Below the pieces are notes generated by a model. The model did not search any database, was not told the DNA's origin, and saw nothing but the letters and a program-made list of their open reading frames with translations. Of a stretch of 18,917 bases of DNA, positions 13,428 through 18,917 are shown piece by piece. Source of the DNA: Pseudomonadota bacterium (lineage in GTDB: Bacteria > Pseudomonadota > Alphaproteobacteria > UBA8366 > JADFVY01); contig JADFVY010000506.1 in the NCBI GenBank assembly GCA_015222795.1, positions 1-18,917 of the forward strand, written 5' to 3'. The stretch's first letter is position 1; every line of letters starts with the position of its first letter. The position numbers and the translations under genes were made by a program.

Positions 13428-14396
13428 TTACTGCTCTGCCGACTGCTCGCCTTCAGCCGCAGGAGCTTGCCCCTCGGCCGGCTGCTCGCCCTCGACCACG
13501 GGAGTCTCTTCCGGCTCCGGTATCGGATTACCATCGATGTCGAAGGTAACGATCTCGGCGCCCTCGCGGAAGCCCACCATCATCTCGGCGGCGATTTCCT
13601 GGGTTGCTTCCTGGGTCAACTGGTCGCGCAGGTCATCGAGACTGGGCTGCGGCTGCTGGCGCCGATCCTCTACCTTGATGATGTGCCAGCCGAAATCGGT
13701 CTTGACCGGCGCGGCGGATATATCGCCGGGCTGCATGGCGAACGCCGCCTCGGCAAAGGGCGCAACCATCTGGTCCTGGGTAAAGAAACCCAGGTCGCCG
13801 CCGCTGGGGCCGCTGGGGCCGGTGGAATACTCCTTGGCGGCCTCGGCGAATTCCTTGCCGCCCTGCACTTCCGCCAGCACTTCCTTGGCCTTTTCCTCGG
13901 TCTCCAGCAGGATATGGCGGGCACTCACTTCCGACGCAGACGGATTGGCTTCCTTCCACTGCTCATAGCGCTGCTGCAGCACTTCGTCGGTCAGTTTGGC
14001 CTCGATTTCGCGTTCGAAAAATATCTGCATGACGATCCGTTCACGCAGCGTCGCCATCTGCTTTTCGACATCGGGATCATCGGCCGGCACCGCCTTGCTG
14101 GCGGCAACACCTATCAGCTTTTCATCGACCATGCGTTCCAGCAGCAGCGGATAGATCGCTTCCGCGCCCATCTGCTGGGCCTGGGGAGGAAGCTGGGCAT
14201 AGGCATCCTCGAATTCGGCACGATAGATATTTTCGCCATTCACCGTTGCGATCACTACCTTCTCTTCGGATTGCACGACCGCCGCCGAGTCGCTGGATTG
14301 CGCGACCGCCGCCGGCTGGTTGCCAAGCCAGGCGTATGTGCCCGCTATCAAGCCGGCGCCAGCCAGGGCGATGACGGCTATCTTGAATTTTGCCAT
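13428..14396 (-). CDS. PpiC-type (parvulin) peptidyl-prolyl isomerase, exported or membrane-anchored
   Basis: A 322-residue foldase of the SurA/PrsA/PpiC group. The N-terminus is a basic start plus a hydrophobic stretch (residues 5-22) acting as signal peptide or anchor; an AVA-QS site near 32 could be cleaved. Residues 48-150 form the helical SurA-like N-domain (VNGENIYRAEFEDAYAQL). The parvulin domain is about 157-245, with ARHILLETEEKA, GPSGGDLGFF and FGWHIIKVEDR. Residues about 291-322 are a tail made of Glu, Pro, Ala, Gln and Gly, probably disordered. It should help exported proteins fold at the outer face of the inner membrane. AGGA lies nine bases before the ATG. Divergence from secA fits a shared export role. 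Confidence 0.93.
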   Translation of the reverse strand: MAKFKIAVIALAGAGLIAGTYAWLGNQPAAVAQSSDSAAVVQSEEKVVIATVNGENIYRAEFEDAYAQLPPQAQQMGAEAIYPLLLERMVDEKLIGVAASKAVPADDPDVEKQMATLRERIVMQIFFEREIEAKLTDEVLQQRYEQWKEANPSASEVSARHILLETEEKAKEVLAEVQGGKEFAEAAKEYSTGPSGPSGGDLGFFTQDQMVAPFAEAAFAMQPGDISAAPVKTDFGWHIIKVEDRRQQPQPSLDDLRDQLTQEATQEIAAEMMVGFREGAEIVTFDIDGNPIPEPEETPVVEGEQPAEGQAPAAEGEQSAEQ

Positions 14397-14647
14397 AAAT
14401 CTAAGTCCTCATACGTGATTGCCTGATCGGGCCACGGCCCATTTCTCGAGGGCGCTTAAAGCACATTCGCCACCGCGCCACAAGGATCGCAAAGGCAAGT
14501 TAAACCAGCGATGAACAGGAATTGAAGATAACCGTGCAACAGCCCGCATCGTTGACAGAAGGCCCCCAGCCGCTTATGTGACAGGCGCGGCCCGGCGCAC
14601 CCGTTCGCGCCGCCTTCCGCGATTCATTTAAATCCGGGGTTTTATTC
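14397..14647. promoter_or_regulatory. Divergent regulatory region between the foldase operon and secA
   Basis: This 251-bp gap holds promoters for both directions. Besides the secA promoter described separately, it contains the small palindrome GGGCCACGGCCC (14429-14440), which lies in the leader of the foldase gene. I see no SecM-like secretion-monitor reading frame here. Confidence 0.5.
14552..14580 (+). promoter_or_regulatory. Probable sigma-70-type promoter of secA
   Basis: A perfect -35 hexamer TTGACA is at 14552-14557. After a 17-base spacer comes TATGTG (14575-14580), a poor but plausible -10. Transcription would start near 14587, about 60 bases before the secA ATG. The -10 match is only three of six, so the call rests mainly on the -35 and spacing. 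Confidence 0.45.
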
Positions 14648-17407
14648 ATGATTGGCTGGTTTTCACGGTTGCTAGGGCAAATATTCGGCTCTTCGAACGA
14701 CCGCATTCTAGCGGGCTTCAAAGATACAGTCGACGCGATCAATGCGGCGGAGCCGGAACTGGAAGCCCTGTCGGACGACGATTTACGCGCCCGTACGGAT
14801 TGGCTACGCAAGCGCTGCGACGACGGCGAGTCGCTGGACGACCTGCTGGTCGATGCCTTCGCCACCGTGCGCGAGGCCGCCAAGCGGACCTTGGGCCAAC
14901 GCCATTACGACGTTCAATTGCTGGGCGGCGTCATTCTCCACGAAGGCCGCATCACCGAGATGAAGACCGGTGAGGGCAAAACACTTGTTTCAACGCTGCC
15001 GGTCTATCTGCACGCCCTTGGCGGCAAGGGCGTGCACGTGGTCACGGTCAACGACTATCTGGCCAAACGCGATGCGGCCTGGATGGGGCAGATACACGAA
15101 TTCCTCGGCATGAGGGTCGGCTGCATCATGCATGACATGACCGACGACGAGCGCCGCGCGGCCTACGGCTGCGACATCACTTACGCCACCAACAACGAGC
15201 TCGGTTTCGACTATCTGCGCGACAATATGAAATTCAGCCTGGGCGACATGGTGCAGCGGGAATTCAATTACGCCATCGTCGACGAAGTCGATTCGATCCT
15301 GATCGACGAGGCGCGCACGCCGCTGATCATCTCGGGCCAGGCGGAGGATTCGTCAGAGCTTTACCGCCGCGTCGATGCGCTTATCCCGCAGTTGGGCGAG
15401 GACGATTACGAAAAAGACGAAAAGCAGAAAGCGGTATCGCTGACCGAGGACGGGCAGACCCGTATGGAAGAGCTGCTCAGCCAGGACGGCTTGCTGAGCG
15501 AGGGTGGCCTATACGATTTGCAGAATGTCAGCCTGGTGCATCACGCCAACCAGGCGCTGAAGGCGTATAAGAGCTTCACTCGCGATGTGGATTATATCGT
15601 CAAGGACGACAAGATCGTCATCATCGACGAATTCACCGGCCGCATGATGGAAGGGCGGCGCTATTCCGACGGCCTGCATCAGGCGCTGGAAGCCAAGGAG
15701 AAGGTCACCATCCAGAACGAGAACCAGACCCTGGCCTCGATCACCTTTCAGAACTATTTCCGTCTTTACCCAAGACTGGCCGGCATGACCGGCACGGCGT
15801 TGACGGAGGCCGGAGAATTCGGCGAAATTTACTCGCTGGAAGTAATCGAAATGCCGACGAACCGGCCGATGATCCGGGTCGACACGGACGACGAAGTCTA
15901 TCGCACGGAACGCGAAAAGCACATCGCGGTCCTCGAACAGATCAAGGAATGTCACGCAAACAAGCAGCCGATTCTGGTCGGCACCGTCAGCATCGAAAAA
16001 TCGGAAGAGCTTGCCGCGATGCTGAAGAAGAACAAGATTCCGCATAATGTGCTGAATGCGCGCCAGCACGAAAACGAGGCATACATCATCGGCGAGGCCG
16101 GCACGCCCGGGGCGGTGACCATCGCCACCAACATGGCCGGCCGCGGCACCGACATCCAGCTTGGCGGCAATCTGGACCTGCGCCTGTGGAAAGAGCTGGA
16201 AGGCATCGAGGACGAGGCCAAACGCGCCAAAAAGACAGAACAAATCAAGGCGGACATCGAAGCAAAAAATGCCGTGGTGCTGGAAGCGGGCGGGTTGTTC
16301 GTGCTGGGCACGGAACGCCATGAATCGCGGCGCATTGACAACCAGCTTCGGGGCCGCGCGGGCCGCCAGGGCGATCCCGGCGCGTCCAAGTTCTTTGTCA
16401 GCCTGGAAGACGATCTGATGCGTATCTTCGGGTCCGAGCGCATGGATGGCATGCTGCAGAAACTGGGGCTTGAGGAAGGCGAGGCGATCGTTCATCGCTG
16501 GATTAACAAAGCGCTGGAAAAGGCACAGCAAAAGGTCGAGGCCCGCAACTTCGAAATCCGCAAGCAATTGCTGAAATTCGACGACGTCATGAACGACCAG
16601 CGCAAGGTCATCTTCGAGCAGCGCAAGGAGATGATGCGCGCCGACGACGTGCATGAGGATATCGTCGCCATGCGCCACGAGACGGTCGAGGAGATCGTCG
16701 AGCGCTGCATCCCGGCCAGCGCCTATTCCGAGGAATGGCAGGTCGATTCGCTGCGCGACGAATGTTTCAGGGTGTTTGGACTGGAATTGCCGATCGCCGA
16801 TTGGGCCGCCGAGGAAGGCATCGCCGACCAGGAAATCAAGGAACGGATTACCGACGCCATCGACCGCAAGATGGCGGAAAAAGGCGCCAGCTACGGGCCG
16901 GAACTGATGCGCTATGCGGAAAAGACGCTGCTGCTGCAGTTACTGGACCAGAACTGGAAGGATCACCTGCTGCAGCTGGACCATCTGCGCGAGGGTATCC
17001 ATCTGCGCGGCTATGGCCAACGCGACCCGCTGAACGAATACAAGCAGGAAGCCTTCGCCCTGTTCGAGGGGCTGCTGGAGCAACTGCGCATGAGCGTGAC
17101 CGAATATCTGGCGCATTTGCAGGTGCGCACGGAGCAGCCCGCCAACGCCGCGGGCGGTGGTGCGGCGGCGCCGGCGGCCGGCCCGCCAAGCGGCGGCTAC
17201 GATCCCTCGCGGATGCAGGAAACACGCACCGACCCGGCGTTGGGCGGCGGTCAGCCCGCCAGCGACGGCACGCCCGTCCACAGCCGCGCGGCCGCGCAGA
17301 AGATCGACCCCAACAACCCCGCCACCTGGGGCAAGGTCCAGCGCAACGCCGCCTGCCCTTGCGGTTCCGGCAAGAAATACAAACACTGCCACGGCCGGGC
17401 CGTCTGA
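14648..17407 (+). CDS. secA: Preprotein translocase ATPase SecA
   Basis: A 919-residue full-length SecA. Walker A is MKTGEGKT at residues 105-112 and Walker B is DEVD at 212-215 followed by SILIDEARTPLIISG. The second nucleotide-binding fold has GTVSIEKSEELA, NMAGRGTDIQLGG and the arginine-finger region QLRGRAGRQGDPG. The C-terminal end is a Gly/Pro/Ala linker and the SecB/lipid-binding zinc motif with Cys903, Cys905, Cys914 and His915. It drives preproteins through SecYEG at the inner membrane. The short N-terminus (MIGWFSRLLGQIFGSSNDR) matches other SecAs, which fixes the start. Its retained zinc tail suggests that the organism also has SecB. Confidence 0.98.
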   Translation: MIGWFSRLLGQIFGSSNDRILAGFKDTVDAINAAEPELEALSDDDLRARTDWLRKRCDDGESLDDLLVDAFATVREAAKRTLGQRHYDVQLLGGVILHEGRITEMKTGEGKTLVSTLPVYLHALGGKGVHVVTVNDYLAKRDAAWMGQIHEFLGMRVGCIMHDMTDDERRAAYGCDITYATNNELGFDYLRDNMKFSLGDMVQREFNYAIVDEVDSILIDEARTPLIISGQAEDSSELYRRVDALIPQLGEDDYEKDEKQKAVSLTEDGQTRMEELLSQDGLLSEGGLYDLQNVSLVHHANQALKAYKSFTRDVDYIVKDDKIVIIDEFTGRMMEGRRYSDGLHQALEAKEKVTIQNENQTLASITFQNYFRLYPRLAGMTGTALTEAGEFGEIYSLEVIEMPTNRPMIRVDTDDEVYRTEREKHIAVLEQIKECHANKQPILVGTVSIEKSEELAAMLKKNKIPHNVLNARQHENEAYIIGEAGTPGAVTIATNMAGRGTDIQLGGNLDLRLWKELEGIEDEAKRAKKTEQIKADIEAKNAVVLEAGGLFVLGTERHESRRIDNQLRGRAGRQGDPGASKFFVSLEDDLMRIFGSERMDGMLQKLGLEEGEAIVHRWINKALEKAQQKVEARNFEIRKQLLKFDDVMNDQRKVIFEQRKEMMRADDVHEDIVAMRHETVEEIVERCIPASAYSEEWQVDSLRDECFRVFGLELPIADWAAEEGIADQEIKERITDAIDRKMAEKGASYGPELMRYAEKTLLLQLLDQNWKDHLLQLDHLREGIHLRGYGQRDPLNEYKQEAFALFEGLLEQLRMSVTEYLAHLQVRTEQPANAAGGGAAAPAAGPPSGGYDPSRMQETRTDPALGGGQPASDGTPVHSRAAAQKIDPNNPATWGKVQRNAACPCGSGKKYKHCHGRAV

Positions 17408-17431
17408 CCGCGCATATTCAACGGAAACGAA

Positions 17432-17458
17432 AAGGGCGCCGCGGTTAACGGCGCCCTT
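17432..17458. terminator. Bidirectional intrinsic terminator between secA and accA
   Basis: A perfect 10-bp stem, AAGGGCGCCG (17432-17441) with CGGCGCCCTT (17449-17458), encloses a seven-base loop. On the plus strand it is followed by TTAATTGTT, and on the minus strand by TTTTCGTTT, so it can end both secA and the convergent accA. It starts 24 bp past the secA stop and ends 31 bp before the accA stop. Confidence 0.88.
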
Positions 17459-17489
17459 AATTGTTATCTGAACCCGGCAAGCCAGGCTT

Positions 17490-18458
17490 TTAGCCCAGAC
17501 CCTTCCGGCCCATTTCCAGGAATTTCTCGCGGCGGCGCGATCTCAGGGCGCCGCCTTCGACGCCGCGCAGACTGGCCAGCGATTCCTCGATGGCGTCGCC
17601 CAGGGCCGAGATCGAATCCGAGGGCCGTGCATGGGCACCGCCCAGGGGTTCGCGCACGATCTTGTCGATGATGCCCAGCTTGAGCAGGTCCTGCGCGGTC
17701 AGGCGCATGGCCTCGGCGGCGGCCTTGGCTGTCACCTCGTTGCTTTCGCGCCACAAGATGGAGGCGCAGCCTTCCGGCGAGATCACCGAATAAATCGAAT
17801 GTTCCAGCATCAGAACGTGATTGGCGGTCGCCAGCGCGATTGCGCCGCCCGACCCGCCCTCGCCGATAATTGCGCTGATCAGCGGCACGCGCAGTTTCAG
17901 GCAGGTCTCCATGGCGCGGGCGATGGCTTCCGCCTGGCCGCGCTCCTCGGCGCCGACACCGGGATAGGCCCCGGGCGTATCGACCAGGGTCACCACCGGC
18001 AAATGGAACCGGTCGGCCATTTCCATCAGGCGGATCGCCTTGCGATAGCCCTCGGGCCGGGCCATGCCGAAGTTGTGCTTCACGCGCTCGGCCGTGTTGT
18101 TGCCCTTCTCCTGGCCGATGAACATCACCGAATAGCCGCGGAAGCGCCCGATGCCGCCAACGATCGCCGAATCCTCGGCAAAGGCGCGGTCGCCGGCCAG
18201 CGGCGTGAAGTTCTCCACCAGTGCGCTGATATAATCGCCGAAATGCGGCCGGTCCGGATGGCGCGCCACCTGCACCTTCTTCATCGGGTCCAGCTTCTGG
18301 TATATCTGAAGGGCGAGTTTTTCCTTCTTGCCCTGCAGACTGGTGATCTCGTCGACGACGCTTAGCTCGTCGCCGATACCCGAGAGATGCCTCAGCTCCT
18401 CGATTTTCCCTTCAAGGTCGGCGATCGGTTTTTCAAAGTCGAGAAAGGTCTTCATCAT
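17490..18458 (-). CDS. accA: Acetyl-CoA carboxylase carboxyltransferase subunit alpha (AccA)
   Basis: A 322-residue AccA of normal length. It opens with the helical MMKTFLDFEKPIADLEGKIEEL, then RHPDRPHFGDYI (66-77), DTPGAYPGVGAEERGQAEAI (160-179), GEGGSGGAIALATANHVLML (199-218) and YSVISPEGCASILW (223-236), the last forming part of the biotin/oxyanion pocket. With AccD, encoded elsewhere, it transfers carboxyl from biotin to acetyl-CoA to make malonyl-CoA in the cytoplasm. Two ATGs in a row (18458 and 18455) are possible starts; no strong ribosome binding site separates them. It converges on secA across the shared terminator. Confidence 0.97.
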   Translation of the reverse strand: MMKTFLDFEKPIADLEGKIEELRHLSGIGDELSVVDEITSLQGKKEKLALQIYQKLDPMKKVQVARHPDRPHFGDYISALVENFTPLAGDRAFAEDSAIVGGIGRFRGYSVMFIGQEKGNNTAERVKHNFGMARPEGYRKAIRLMEMADRFHLPVVTLVDTPGAYPGVGAEERGQAEAIARAMETCLKLRVPLISAIIGEGGSGGAIALATANHVLMLEHSIYSVISPEGCASILWRESNEVTAKAAAEAMRLTAQDLLKLGIIDKIVREPLGGAHARPSDSISALGDAIEESLASLRGVEGGALRSRRREKFLEMGRKGLG

Positions 18459-18584
18459 TGGTCCGTCGTTTGCCCCGTATGTCCGTTACCGTACACATAT
18501 CGGTCATTTTATTTAACATACCCCTAACGCGCGGGATTAACCATGGCTCAAAATTGAGTCAGGATTGAGACATCGCCGAAAAGG
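18459..18584. promoter_or_regulatory. Upstream region of accA with short repeats
   Basis: This 126-bp gap between the lyase stop and accA contains an AT-rich run near 18506-18525, a likely place for the accA promoter. It also has a small palindrome CTCAAAATTGAG (18547-18558) and two near-identical direct repeats, ATTGAGTC (18553-18560) and ATTGAGAC (18564-18571), 11 bp apart, which is about one helical turn. No certain -35/-10 pair is visible. Confidence 0.4.
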
Positions 18585-18917
18585 TTACCCGTTTCCAAGC
18601 TGTTCGGCCAGACGCACCATGTTTTCCGCCTGCTTGATGGAGGCGATATCGATCAATCGCCCATCCAGCGCCACCGCGCCCTTGCCGTCCTTCTGGGCCT
18701 GTTCCATGGCCTCGAGAATGCGACGGGCCTTGGTCACCTCGGCTTCGGACGGACTAAAAACCTCGTTGCCCAGCGTGATCTGGCTGGGATGGATGGCCCA
18801 TTTGCCCTCGCAGCCCATCACCGCAGCGCGCTTGGCCGCCGCCCGGTAGCCGTCGGGGTCGGAAAAATCGCCATAGGGGCCGTCGACCGGACGCAGCCCG
18901 TTGGCCCGCGCCGCCAC
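18585..18917 (-). CDS. C-terminal part of a malyl-CoA lyase/CitE-type (HpcH/HpaI family) enzyme
   Basis: Only the last 110 residues are in the window; the gene continues past the right edge. They begin AARANGLRPVDGPYGDFSDP, go on with AAAKRAAVMGCEGKWAIHPS, then QITLGNEVFSPS. The RANGL...DGPYGDF block and CEGKWAIHPSQI are typical of L-malyl-CoA/beta-methylmalyl-CoA lyases and their CitE-like relatives, which cleave or form C-C bonds of CoA thioesters using Mg2+. The final helix (ASIKQAENMVRLAEQL) closes the barrel cap. Mcl is used in the ethylmalonyl-CoA and related glyoxylate routes, but a citramalyl- or other acyl-CoA lyase is not excluded without the catalytic N-terminal half. It reads toward accA, 126 bp away. 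Confidence 0.87.
   Translation of the reverse strand: MAARANGLRPVDGPYGDFSDPDGYRAAAKRAAVMGCEGKWAIHPSQITLGNEVFSPSEAEVTKARRILEAMEQAQKDGKGAVALDGRLIDIASIKQAENMVRLAEQLGNG

Noticed and set aside
14397..14647. A SecM-like secretion monitor upstream of secA.
   Set aside because: No short frame with a signal peptide and arrest motif is present, and SecM is a feature of gammaproteobacteria.
15509..16678. A 389-residue minus-strand frame inside secA.
   Set aside because: It is wholly antisense to highly conserved SecA sequence and its composition (His, Gln, Leu, Phe-rich) is that of a complementary-frame artefact.

Overview
The window looks like a piece of a high-GC alphaproteobacterial chromosome, probably from the Rhodospirillales or a relative. 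This is inferred from gene order and protein style: secA divergent from a PpiC-type foldase and argJ, a comF-grxC-nitrilase cluster, and an NDUFAF5-like methyltransferase divergent from comF. It is mostly core metabolism and cell housekeeping. I see no tRNA, rRNA, CRISPR array, insertion sequence or prophage gene.

Layout. Positions 1-2524 (minus) hold a tight operon: a DUF1178 zinc-ribbon protein, then three subunits of a flavin/iron-sulfur amine or amino-acid dehydrogenase of the hydrogen-cyanide-synthase/opine-oxidase/D-hydroxyproline-dehydrogenase type (DAO-like subunit, small 2Fe-2S subunit, and an NAD(P)/FAD-fold subunit cut by the left edge). Positions 2625-3835 (plus) hold a small SAM methyltransferase translationally coupled to a MarC-family membrane protein. 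A 490-bp convergent gap (3836-4325) contains a very AT-rich patch and the 5' relic of a peroxiredoxin-like gene. Positions 4326-6303 (minus) are ComF, glutaredoxin and a Nit-type amidohydrolase. Positions 6412-9779 (plus) are the NDUFAF5-like methyltransferase followed by three overlapping genes for multi-pass membrane proteins that share collinear motifs and seem to be tandem paralogues. A secreted subtilisin-type protease (9790-10971, minus) converges on them. Positions 11187-14396 (minus) form a four-gene operon: PpiC foldase, ArgJ, GNAT acetyltransferase, MutT-type Nudix hydrolase. secA (14648-17407, plus) diverges from it and shares a bidirectional hairpin terminator with accA (17490-18458, minus). 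The right edge carries the 3' end of a malyl-CoA/CitE-type lyase gene.

How the genes work together. SecA exports preproteins, and the PpiC foldase and subtilisin both carry Sec-type N-termini. ArgJ, AccA and the lyase belong to arginine, fatty-acid and CoA-thioester carbon metabolism. The oxidase operon probably feeds electrons from an imino or amino acid into respiration; its substrate cannot be read from sequence. The least explained parts are the membrane-protein triplet and the relic-bearing gap at 3836-4325. I found no convincing new defence or mobile system.
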